Positions 34,277 through 41,542 of a DNA stretch of 53,966 bases are shown in pieces (positions within the stretch are counted from its first letter, which is position 1; the number at the start of each line of letters is the position of its first letter). Under the pieces are notes generated by a model, which was not told where the DNA came from, searched no databases, and saw only the letters and a list, made by a program, of their open reading frames with translations. The translations under genes were made by a program, and so were the position numbers. The stretch is from Stutzerimonas stutzeri (lineage in GTDB: Bacteria > Pseudomonadota > Gammaproteobacteria > Pseudomonadales > Pseudomonadaceae). The stretch is taken from NCBI RefSeq assembly GCF_002890915.1, contig NZ_POUT01000018.1, forward strand, positions 1-53,966, written 5' to 3'.

Positions 34277-35497
34277 TCAGCGCAGCAGGCGTGTGTCGAG
34301 CACCTTCGAGCCGCCGCCCAGCAATGTTTCGGTGATGTCGATGAAGTCCTGGGTACTGACCTTGTCCAGCCGCATCAGCCCGCGGCTCACGTCGTCGAGC
34401 GAATAACGGCTCTTGCTGCGCTGGCGGATCTCCTTGTCCAGCTCCTGCAGCAGCAGCACCGCCCGCGCGGTCACCGGACCGGTGGAACGCGCGGTGCGCA
34501 GGCTGTCGACCTTGCGGCTCCAGTCGCTCAGATCCTCGCGCACGGCCTGGTAGCGGTCCTCGCTCATGCCGCCGGCGCGCCGCACCAGTTCGATGGCGTA
34601 GTACTCGGCCAAGCCCTCGCTGATCCAGTCGCTGCGGTCGGTGTCCTGGATCCGGCTGAAGACATGCACCAGTTCGTGGACCAGCGAACTGGTACCGTTC
34701 TCGCTGACCAGCGGACGGTCGGCATGCATGTAGAACGAATTGGGAGCGGACAGGCCACCACGCCACATCGGATCGCCCGCGCCGACGATCAAGAGTTTCT
34801 CCGGATCGCGTGGGAATACGTGCTGGATCTCCGGCCAGACGAAGGTCAGCATGGTCAGGATATCCATGCGGCGCACGCCCTCGCCCACCGGCGCGGCGAC
34901 CGTCACGTCGGTCTCGCCGAGCTTGGCGCGGCGGCTTCCCAGCTTGCCGGCGAGCATCCAGCCGGTCGGCCGGTCGAACAGGCGCTCGGGGTTGTCCACC
35001 CGGAAACGGTTCTTACCGACGCGCGGCCAGCCGGTTTCGATGCTTTTCCAGCCTTCCGGCAGCTCGAAGCTGATCCGCGACACCAGTTTCACCCCGTCGA
35101 CCTGGTCGAGGCGCGCGGGCGGCACCAGGTCGTCGCCACGAAACAGCGCCCAGTTCTCGGTCATCCGCGCATCGAAGCGACCATCGCCGCGCGGGTGGCT
35201 GATGCGCACCCGATAGCTCAACCGCGCCTTGCCCTTCCCGGGCAGCCAGGTGCCCTGCTCGGGCGTCTCCTGCCGCCATTCGCCGTCGGCCTTGAAATCG
35301 CTGTAGTAGCCTTCGTCACCCAGGTTGAATTCCAGCAGGCGGACCATTTCGCCTTTTTCCAGCAGCAACTGGACCTCGGCCTGGTCTTCATCGGGCAGCA
35401 AGCGCACGCGATAGTCCAGATCGACCCGCTTGGCCGCCTGGACATGTGCACCGAAAAACAGAAGGAAGGCAAACAGCAACAGCGAGCGGGCAGGCAT
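34277..35497 (-). CDS. Secreted HExxH metallopeptidase-like protein
   Basis: The 406-residue protein has a signal peptide (MPARSLLLFAFLLFFGAHVQ, cleavage near AA) and a gluzincin-type zinc motif HELVH (274-278) followed by WISEGLAEYY (291-300), whose glutamate would be the third zinc ligand. The arrangement recalls M61/M1-type peptidases without their full accessory domains. The N-terminal half is beta-rich and unassigned. It is periplasmic or secreted. The start at 35497 is chosen because it begins the signal peptide. The stop of the neighbouring ycgN gene is 71 bp upstream of this start. Substrate unknown. Confidence 0.72.
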   Translation of the reverse strand: MPARSLLLFAFLLFFGAHVQAAKRVDLDYRVRLLPDEDQAEVQLLLEKGEMVRLLEFNLGDEGYYSDFKADGEWRQETPEQGTWLPGKGKARLSYRVRISHPRGDGRFDARMTENWALFRGDDLVPPARLDQVDGVKLVSRISFELPEGWKSIETGWPRVGKNRFRVDNPERLFDRPTGWMLAGKLGSRRAKLGETDVTVAAPVGEGVRRMDILTMLTFVWPEIQHVFPRDPEKLLIVGAGDPMWRGGLSAPNSFYMHADRPLVSENGTSSLVHELVHVFSRIQDTDRSDWISEGLAEYYAIELVRRAGGMSEDRYQAVREDLSDWSRKVDSLRTARSTGPVTARAVLLLQELDKEIRQRSKSRYSLDDVSRGLMRLDKVSTQDFIDITETLLGGGSKVLDTRLLR

Positions 35498-35568
35498 TGA
35501 AGACAGCTCCAGGGATCGGGTCGTATGCGGTGTCGGTTGATCTATGACGCTGTGAACGGCGGTTTGAT

Positions 35569-36018
35569 TCAACCGGCACGAAAAATCAGATGCTCCTCCC
35601 AGTCCTCTTCCGCAACGCTACCTTCAGCGAGCATCCGCCCGGCTTGCGAAATACGCTCGGCGTGCACCGCCTCGCGATCACCACAGACCAGGTGGTGCCA
35701 GAGCGGCAGGTCCTTGCCCTCGCCGACCAGGCGGTAGGCGCAGGTGGGCGGCAGCCATTTGAATTGCGCGGCGTCCGCGGCATTGAGCTGGATGCAATCC
35801 GGCACGCTGGCGCGCCGATTCGCATAGTCGCTGCATTGGCAGCTCTCGAGGTCGAGCAGTTTGCAGGCGATGCGCGTGTAATAGACGGCACCGTCCTCTT
35901 CGTCCTCGAGTTTCTGCAGGCAGCAGAGTCCGCAGCCATCGCACAGCGACTCCCACTCGGTGGGGTCGAGTTCGGCAAGGGTTTTGCGTTTCCAGAAGGG
36001 TTCGACTTTGGCCGCCAT
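35569..36018 (-). CDS. ycgN: YcgN-family (UPF0260) cysteine-cluster protein
   Basis: The 149-residue protein has the CxxCxxCC motif CDGCGLCCLQ (about 27-36) and further conserved cysteines in CKLLDLESCQCSDY and in VPDCIQLN, plus WHHLVCGDR. This is the UPF0260 signature, thought to bind zinc or an Fe-S cluster, with no established role. It belongs to the ycgN-ycgL-rnd neighbourhood that is common in Pseudomonas. Confidence 0.88.
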   Translation of the reverse strand: MAAKVEPFWKRKTLAELDPTEWESLCDGCGLCCLQKLEDEEDGAVYYTRIACKLLDLESCQCSDYANRRASVPDCIQLNAADAAQFKWLPPTCAYRLVGEGKDLPLWHHLVCGDREAVHAERISQAGRMLAEGSVAEEDWEEHLIFRAG

Positions 36019-36146
36019 GAAGGTGTCACTACCGGTAAAACGGCAAGTCTAGCCATTGGCGGATGACCGGCCAATAGCGGGCGGCCAGCCGGTCGCCCGG
36101 AAAGATGCGAGGCTGCCCCGCGAGGCGATGGGCAGCCTCGGCCTCG

Positions 36147-36563
36147 TCAGGACTTGTCGAGCAGTTCGCGATGACTGCGCATCTGCTCGAGCATCTGCTC
36201 CATGTGCTGGATGCGCATATCCAGCATTTCCTTGGAAGGCGCGCCCATCATGCGCCCACCGCCCATGCCACCCATACCGCCCTGCATAGGCTTGCCGCCC
36301 TGCTTGCCCATGCCAGCGCCGGGCCCACCCATCGGGCAGCCGCCCATCATGCCGAAGCCGGACTGCATGCTTTGCCAGTGTTCGTCGCGAAGCTTCTGCC
36401 GCTCCTCCGGCGTCTTCGCAGCCTGCCAGGCCTGACGGTACTCCTGCATCTTCTGCCAGTGCTGCTGCCAGGCTTGGTTGTCGTAGTCCGGCGCCTGCTG
36501 CGCATGGGCAGTCAGTGCCAGGCCAGCCAGGATGGAGCCGAGTATCCAGGAACGCGTTTTCAT
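36147..36563 (-). CDS. Secreted Met/Gly-rich protein, possibly metal-binding
   Basis: The 138-residue protein has a signal peptide (MKTRSWILGSILAGLALTAH) and an N-terminal half rich in Gln, Trp and Lys. Its central stretch (about 82-112) alternates Gly and Met (MMGGCPMGGPGAG and later MGGMGGGRMMG) and has one Cys. The C-terminal part is helical with repeated HMEQMLEQMR. Met-rich secreted proteins often bind Cu(I), but this is inferred from composition. The start at 36563 begins the signal peptide. Confidence 0.7.
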   Translation of the reverse strand: MKTRSWILGSILAGLALTAHAQQAPDYDNQAWQQHWQKMQEYRQAWQAAKTPEERQKLRDEHWQSMQSGFGMMGGCPMGGPGAGMGKQGGKPMQGGMGGMGGGRMMGAPSKEMLDMRIQHMEQMLEQMRSHRELLDKS

Positions 36564-36648
36564 GAGCCATCTCCTTTGTACACGTCGCCCGAGCATAGGC
36601 CTGATTTCGGCCCGATTCCTTGTCCGCGGTCAGTCCTGGCGTGATCGC

Positions 36649-36942
36649 CTACAGCGGATCGTTCATGCGCAACAGCTCTTCGGGCAGGTGCTCGATGTAC
36701 TCGTCCTCGGCTGGCGGCATCTGCAGGTGATAACCCTGCTTCTCGATATTGGCCAGCACCTTGGCCGCATCCTCGCGCGCCAGCTGGCGCTCGGGGGTCA
36801 ACAGCATTTCGAAGGCCAGCTGCGGTGGGCCGAACGCCGCGAGCAATCCCTCCGGCACACGCTTGAGGGCATCGCGCTTGTCGACATACAGGTACATCTC
36901 GTTCTTGCGCAGGCTTTTGTAGATAGAGCAGATGCGTTTCAT
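36649..36942 (-). CDS. ycgL: YcgL-domain protein
   Basis: The 97-residue protein begins MKRICSIYKSLRKNEMYLYV and ends with PEELLRMNDPL, the whole-length YcgL domain. It overlaps rnd by 4 bp (ATGA at 36939-36942), so the two are co-translated. The role is not established; it accompanies rnd and ycgN in many Pseudomonas. Confidence 0.88.
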   Translation of the reverse strand: MKRICSIYKSLRKNEMYLYVDKRDALKRVPEGLLAAFGPPQLAFEMLLTPERQLAREDAAKVLANIEKQGYHLQMPPAEDEYIEHLPEELLRMNDPL

Positions 36943-38063
36943 GGTCGCTTTTCCAGGACATCGAGCAGGGCATGCCCCATTCGCGCGCGGCGCCAGCCAC
37001 GCAGGGAATCGGGCAGTTCGTAGGGGCCGTCAGGGTAGCCGCTCTTGAGCAGCGCCTCGAGGGTCTTCTTGCGCAGCATCAGCTCCGGCGCGATATCCAG
37101 CGCCTTGGCCTCGCGCTGGCCGACCGCACGCAGTTTCTTCAACAGGCCCGACACCTCCAGCGGCAGCGGCTCGGGCAGCGGCGCCGGCCAGTCCTGTTCG
37201 GGCGTGGCCGCGGCCTGGCGAATCAGTTCCAGCAGCGTTTCCCCGTCCTGGCGAACGGTGCGCGGATGCATGTCCTCGATACGCGCCAGCGCCACCAGGT
37301 CGCGCGGCTGGGTACGCGCCAGCGGCCACAGGCTGGCCTCGCGCAGCACCCGGTTGCGCGGCTGGTTGCGCGCCCGCGCCTGGCGTTCGCGCCAGCCCGC
37401 CAGCACCCGCAGCACGGCAAGCTGCTGCGGCTTGAGCCGCCAGGCCTGCTTGACCTCGCGATAGGCCTCGTCCGGGTCGGTTTCACGCTGCAGGTTGGCC
37501 ACCAGCTCGGCGCCGTCCTCCAGCACCCAGGCCCGCTTGTCGTCGGAAAGCCTGGGCAGCAGGGCTTCGTAGAGCTCGGCCAGATGCTGGGCATCCTCGG
37601 CAGCATAGCGTACCTGCATGTCGCTCAACGGCCGCTGCAGCCAGTCCGAGCGCGTCTCGCCCTTGGGCAGTTCGAGCCCGAGCACACTCTGCACCAGGCG
37701 CGAGTAGCCCATGGAAAACCCCAGGTTCAGATAGCCGGCCGCCAACTGGGTGTCGAACAGCGGTTGCGGCAGGCGGCCGGTCAGGCGCGACAGCACCTCG
37801 AGGTCCTCGCTGCAGGCATGCAGCACCTTGACCACCGTCCGGTCTTCCAGCACGCCGGCGAAGGGCGACCAGTCGCGCACGCTCAACGGGTCGATCAGAT
37901 AGGCGCGCCGGCCGTCGCCCACCTGCACCAGGCCAGCGATGGGATAGAAGGTATCGACCCTCATGAACTCGGTATCCACTGCCACGTAGGGCAGCTGGCG
38001 CCACTCGGCGCACAGGCGGGCCAGATGTTCATCATCCAGGACCCATTGCGTTTCGATGGCCAC
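36939..38063 (-). CDS. rnd: Ribonuclease D
   Basis: The 374-residue protein has the DEDD 3'-5' exonuclease domain (about 1-190) with VAVDTEFMRVDTFYP (first Asp-Glu pair), and an HRDC domain (about 205-290). It trims the 3' ends of tRNA precursors. The start is GTG at 38063, just after AAGGAGG (38066-38072); the upstream ATG at 38138 has no such site and would give an N-terminal extension unlike the family. The stop overlaps ycgL. Confidence 0.93.
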   Translation of the reverse strand: MAIETQWVLDDEHLARLCAEWRQLPYVAVDTEFMRVDTFYPIAGLVQVGDGRRAYLIDPLSVRDWSPFAGVLEDRTVVKVLHACSEDLEVLSRLTGRLPQPLFDTQLAAGYLNLGFSMGYSRLVQSVLGLELPKGETRSDWLQRPLSDMQVRYAAEDAQHLAELYEALLPRLSDDKRAWVLEDGAELVANLQRETDPDEAYREVKQAWRLKPQQLAVLRVLAGWRERQARARNQPRNRVLREASLWPLARTQPRDLVALARIEDMHPRTVRQDGETLLELIRQAAATPEQDWPAPLPEPLPLEVSGLLKKLRAVGQREAKALDIAPELMLRKKTLEALLKSGYPDGPYELPDSLRGWRRARMGHALLDVLEKRP

Positions 38064-38261
38064 ACGGCCCTCCTTTTCGGCTGACGACCGGCGCGCGGCC
38101 GAACGAGGCGCGCAGTATATATCGTGCTCCATGCCCATCGGGCGTTCATGACCGGAAGCAGGCCATCCGACCGGAAATCGCCCACTGCTCTCGTCACGGC
38201 TCGCAGCCGGGCGCCAACAGCGCCTACTATTCGGACTCGTTCTCTGCCGGAGCCCCGCCCC

Positions 38262-39107
38262 ATGCCGCTAGCCCAACTGATCAGCCCAACGCAGCTCGCC
38301 GACCGCCTGCAGGACCCGCAGCTGCTGGTCCTGGATTGCCGCTTCGCGCTGGAAGATCCCGCCTACGGCCAGCGCAGCTATGCCGCGGCGCACATACCCG
38401 GCGCCCGCTTCGCCGATCTGGAGAAGGACCTTTCCGGCCCGGTGGTCCCCGGCAAGACGGGCCGTCACCCGCTGCCGGAGCCGGAGCAGTTGCTCGCCAG
38501 GCTCCAGGCCTGGGGTCTGGATGACGATAGCCAGGTGGTACTCTACGACGACGGCCCCGGCGCCTTCGCCGCACGCGCTTGGTGGCTGCTGGCCTGGCTG
38601 GGCAAGCGCGACGGACTCTACCTGCTCGACGGCGGCCTCGCTGCCTGGCGCGAAGCTGGCCTGCCGCTGGACACGACAGTTCCCGCCCCCCGGCGAGGCA
38701 CCTTCAATGGCCAGGCGGATGCGGCACTGGTCGTCGACGCCCCACAACTCGAGGAACGCCTCGCCAGCCCCGAGCTGACATTGCTCGATGCCCGCGCCCT
38801 GCCGCGCTATCGCGGCGAGGTGGAACCCATCGACCCGATCGCCGGGCACATCCCCGGCGCCCTGTGCGCGCCTTTCGGCGACAACCTGGACGCCAACGGC
38901 CGCTTCCTGAGCCCTGCGCAGTTGCATGCGCGCTTCGCCGGGCTGCTCGGCGAACGGCCGCCACAGGCCGCGGTGGCCTACTGCGGCTCCGGCGTGACGG
39001 CCTGCCACAACCTGTTCGCCCTCAGCCTGGCCGGCTACCCGCTGATTGCGCTGTATCCGGGATCCTGGAGCGAATGGATCACCGACCCACGGAGGCCGAT
39101 CGCCTGA
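38262..39107 (+). CDS. sseA: 3-Mercaptopyruvate sulfurtransferase
   Basis: The 281-residue protein has two tandem rhodanese domains (about 5-140 and 155-280). The C-terminal one carries the active-site loop CGSGVTAC with C241; CGSG is the mercaptopyruvate rather than thiosulfate type. GGAG 8 bp before the ATG at 38262 supports the start over a longer frame. It is divergent from rnd, which starts 199 bp away, and stands alone before fadL. Confidence 0.9.
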   Translation: MPLAQLISPTQLADRLQDPQLLVLDCRFALEDPAYGQRSYAAAHIPGARFADLEKDLSGPVVPGKTGRHPLPEPEQLLARLQAWGLDDDSQVVLYDDGPGAFAARAWWLLAWLGKRDGLYLLDGGLAAWREAGLPLDTTVPAPRRGTFNGQADAALVVDAPQLEERLASPELTLLDARALPRYRGEVEPIDPIAGHIPGALCAPFGDNLDANGRFLSPAQLHARFAGLLGERPPQAAVAYCGSGVTACHNLFALSLAGYPLIALYPGSWSEWITDPRRPIA

Positions 39108-39295
39108 CGAAAAGGCGGCGATGCACGAAAACTGGCCGACCGGTCACAAACAGGCCGTTCGGTTTTCACCGAAGTTTGCTCTGTTTTCACGACCGATCGT
39201 CGTCAGGTTTACGAAAAATTGCAATTCATTATCTTGCTACCTGTCCGAGAAAGTTGCTAGGTTCCGACCCGCTTTCATCCCGGAGTAGTACAACA

Positions 39296-40564
39296 ATGAA
39301 AACAACATGGTTGAAGACCGCAGCCGCGGTAGCCGCAGGGGTTCTGTCCAGCCAGGCCATGGCAGCCGGTTTCGCCCTCAACGAACAGAGCATCAGCGGC
39401 ATGGGCACCTCCTTCGCTGGCCGCTCTTCTTCTGCCGACGACGCCACCACGCTGTTCGGCAATCCCGCCGGCATGTCGCGCCTCAAGCGCGAGGAAGTCA
39501 GTTTCGGTGTGGCGGCGATTCATGCCAAGAGCGATATCGACGATGCCAGCAGTTTTCCTGGCACCGGCTCCAACGACGGTGACATGGTGCCTTTCACGGC
39601 GGTACCGATGGGGTACTACGTCAAACCGATCGACGACAAATGGGCCGTGGGCGTTGGTGTCTACGTACCGTTCGGCCTGATCACCGACTACGAAGGCGGC
39701 TTCCAGGGCCGCTATTTCGGCGACTACAGCGAAGTCCGCGTGGTTACCGTGCAGCCGACTGTCAGCTATCGCTTCAACGAACAATTGTCGATTGGCTTCG
39801 GGCCGACACTGAACCGCATCGATGGCGAGTTGCAGAGCGCGACACTCAACCCAGCCACCCCAGGTGCCAACGATGGTCGGGTCAAGGTCAAGGGCGATGA
39901 CACCGCCGTCGGCTTCAACCTCGGCGTACTCTACGAGTTCACCCCCCATACCCGCATGGGCGTGACCTACCATTCGAAAGTGGAGTACACGCTCGAAGGC
40001 GATACAAAGATATCCGGCAGCGGCTTCGGCCCGTTCTCCGGGACCAAGTACGATGCCTCACTGGACCTGACCACTCCCGAATCCGTTGATGTGTCGTTGA
40101 CCCACGAACTGAACGACGATTGGACGCTTTATGCCGGTGCGATGTGGACGCGCTGGAGCCGCTTCGAAGCGATTGTCATCGAGAACGAGGGAATGTCGCC
40201 GCTGCTGCCGCCGACCCTGCAACCCATCATCGAAGAGCAGGATTGGCACGACACCTGGTCATATGCCCTAGGCGCCGCCTACAAGCTGAACCGCACCTGG
40301 ACCCTGCGCAGCGGTCTGGCCTTCGACCAGAGCCCGACCAACAACGTCCATCGTTCGCCACGCATCCCGTCCGGCGATCGCACTGCCATAAGTGTCGGGC
40401 TGGCCTGGAATCCGACCGAGGACGTGACTGTTGACCTGGCTTATTCCTACCTATGGGAAGAGGACATCAAGGTAGACCGTGTGAATAGCTCTCGCGGAGC
40501 CTACAGCTCCACTTATGAAAACAGCGCCCACGGTTTCGGCGCTGCCCTGAGCTACCGCTTCTGA
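39296..40564 (+). CDS. fadL: FadL-family outer-membrane transporter
   Basis: The 422-residue protein has a signal peptide (MKTTWLKTAAAVAAGVLSSQ, cleavage after MA) and the FadL N-terminal hatch motif AGFALNEQSISGMGTSFAG with the conserved NPAG. The rest is a beta-barrel pattern ending in Phe (LSYRF), as outer-membrane proteins do. FadL takes up long-chain fatty acids or other hydrophobic compounds. The 188-bp gap to sseA holds an AT-rich stretch (about 39200-39250) suited to a promoter. Confidence 0.92.
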   Translation: MKTTWLKTAAAVAAGVLSSQAMAAGFALNEQSISGMGTSFAGRSSSADDATTLFGNPAGMSRLKREEVSFGVAAIHAKSDIDDASSFPGTGSNDGDMVPFTAVPMGYYVKPIDDKWAVGVGVYVPFGLITDYEGGFQGRYFGDYSEVRVVTVQPTVSYRFNEQLSIGFGPTLNRIDGELQSATLNPATPGANDGRVKVKGDDTAVGFNLGVLYEFTPHTRMGVTYHSKVEYTLEGDTKISGSGFGPFSGTKYDASLDLTTPESVDVSLTHELNDDWTLYAGAMWTRWSRFEAIVIENEGMSPLLPPTLQPIIEEQDWHDTWSYALGAAYKLNRTWTLRSGLAFDQSPTNNVHRSPRIPSGDRTAISVGLAWNPTEDVTVDLAYSYLWEEDIKVDRVNSSRGAYSSTYENSAHGFGAALSYRF

Positions 40565-40585
40565 TGCAAGAAAACCCCGGCCTCG

Positions 40586-40709
40586 CCGTAATGCTGTTCA
40601 CTTGACGACAAGCTGGATGTTGGATCTGTAGGAGCGGGCCACGCCCGCGATTCGCGCGCATGGCGCGCTCCTACAAATACTCTCTGTGCTTATCTAAACA
40701 GCATTACGG
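40586..40709. repeat. Inverted-repeat element carrying a REP, inside the fadL terminator
   Basis: CCGTAATGCTGTT at 40586-40598 is repeated exactly in inverted form (AACAGCATTACGG) at 40697-40709. Between them lies a REP-like unit at 40628-40676 with arms TGTAGGAGCG/CGCTCCTACA. Outside the repeats CCCCGGC (about 40576-40582) pairs with GCCGGAG plus CTTTT (about 40714-40724), which looks like a rho-independent terminator with the element in its loop. No transposase is encoded; the structure is MITE-like. Confidence 0.55.
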
Positions 40710-40731
40710 TCTCGCCGGAGCTTTTCGTATC

Positions 40732-40762
40732 GGCGTCGCACCGTTTTTCGCCGCGCGACGCC
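40732..40762. terminator. Hairpin downstream of nifF
   Basis: GGCGTCGC and GCGACGCC form an 8-bp stem with a 15-base loop, about 40 bp beyond the nifF stop on the minus strand. No T-run follows, so it may be only a weak terminator. Confidence 0.4.
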
Positions 40763-40800
40763 CAATGCGTGGCTGCAACCGAACGAAGCTCAACGACCGT

Positions 40801-41343
40801 TCACAACGGCAAGTCGAAGGCCGGGGCGATCTGCCGCAGCCAGCCGTCCAGCCGCTCCTCGGTCAGGTTGCTCTGATTGTCCAGATCCAGCGCCAGCCCG
40901 ACGAACTTGCCCTCCACCACCGCCTCGGAGTGGGTGAACTCGTAGCCCGTGGTCGGCCACTCGCCTACCAGGGTGGCGCCGCGCTCGCTGAAGAATTCAT
41001 ACAGCTCGCCCATGGCGTCGAGGAACTCGTCGGCATAGCCGACCTGGTCGCCTAGGCCGAAGAGGGCCACGGTCTTGCCGCTGAAATCCAGCCCCTCGAT
41101 CTGCGGCAGGAACTCCTCCCAGCTCTCGTTCTCGCAATCGGCGCTCAACCCCGGCAACAGCCCCTCGCCCAAGGTCGGCGTGCCGAGGATCAGGTGCGAA
41201 TAGGCGGCGAAATCCTCTGCGCTCGTACGGTTGACGTTGAGCGGATCAGCCAGGGTGTCGTCGTCGAAGCGCTTCTTGATCATCTTGGCGACCTTGCGCG
41301 TCTTGCCCGTGTTGCTGCCGAAGAAAAGTCCGATCCTGGCCAT
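40801..41343 (-). CDS. nifF: Nif-type flavodoxin NifF
   Basis: The 180-residue long-chain flavodoxin has the FMN phosphate loop GSNTGKTRKVAKMI at the N terminus and conserved flavin-binding loops LGTPTLGEG and FGLGDQVGYADEF. In diazotrophs NifF donates electrons to nitrogenase Fe protein. It lies at the end of the nif operon but has its own NifA-type promoter. ATG 41343 is preferred to GTG 41346 because GAGG lies at a good distance. Confidence 0.93.
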   Translation of the reverse strand: MARIGLFFGSNTGKTRKVAKMIKKRFDDDTLADPLNVNRTSAEDFAAYSHLILGTPTLGEGLLPGLSADCENESWEEFLPQIEGLDFSGKTVALFGLGDQVGYADEFLDAMGELYEFFSERGATLVGEWPTTGYEFTHSEAVVEGKFVGLALDLDNQSNLTEERLDGWLRQIAPAFDLPL

Positions 41344-41413
41344 CACGCCACCTCATTGCTGTTGGATGAATAAACACCGCGCAGGGTCCGCACCCGCTCG
41401 GCAAAAGACTTCT

Positions 41414-41430
41414 AGCAGGAAGCACGCCAG
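41414..41430 (-). promoter_or_regulatory. Sigma-54 promoter of nifF
   Basis: The minus strand reads CTGGCGTGCTTCCTGCT; GG and GC are 12 bp apart and the match to YTGGCACG-N4-TTGCW is good with three mismatches. The predicted transcription start is near 41403, about 60 bp before the ATG. Confidence 0.65.
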
Positions 41431-41444
41431 CCGATAAATTCTTA

Positions 41445-41457
41445 TAAGCAATTGAAA
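41445..41457. promoter_or_regulatory. IHF-like site between nifF activator site and promoter
   Basis: On the minus strand TTTCAATTGCTTA matches WATCAANNNNTTR with one mismatch and lies in AT-rich DNA between the NifA site and the promoter, the usual place for IHF bending. Confidence 0.5.
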
Positions 41458-41525
41458 ACAAACGACTTTAAGCACGGATAGGCTGTAGCAAAGCGTACAG
41501 CCGGCGGCCGTCAGCTGCGCGCCGC

Positions 41526-41541
41526 TGTCGGTATTGCGACA
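41526..41541. promoter_or_regulatory. NifA upstream activator site of nifF
   Basis: TGTCGGTATTGCGACA has the form TGT-N10-ACA and a longer TGTCG-N6-CGACA dyad. It is about 131 bp upstream of the predicted nifF transcription start and immediately after the clpX stop. Confidence 0.75.
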
Positions 41542-41542
41542 T

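Noticed and set aside
38579..39295. Long in-frame extension of fadL through sseA
   Set aside because: The frame is open by chance; the FadL signal peptide starts at 39296 and the extension overlaps the well-supported sseA gene.
41481..41503. GGCTGTACGCTTTGC on the minus strand as the nifF promoter
   Set aside because: GG and GC are 13 bp apart, one too many, and the site would be only about 40 bp from the NifA site. The 41414-41430 site fits better.
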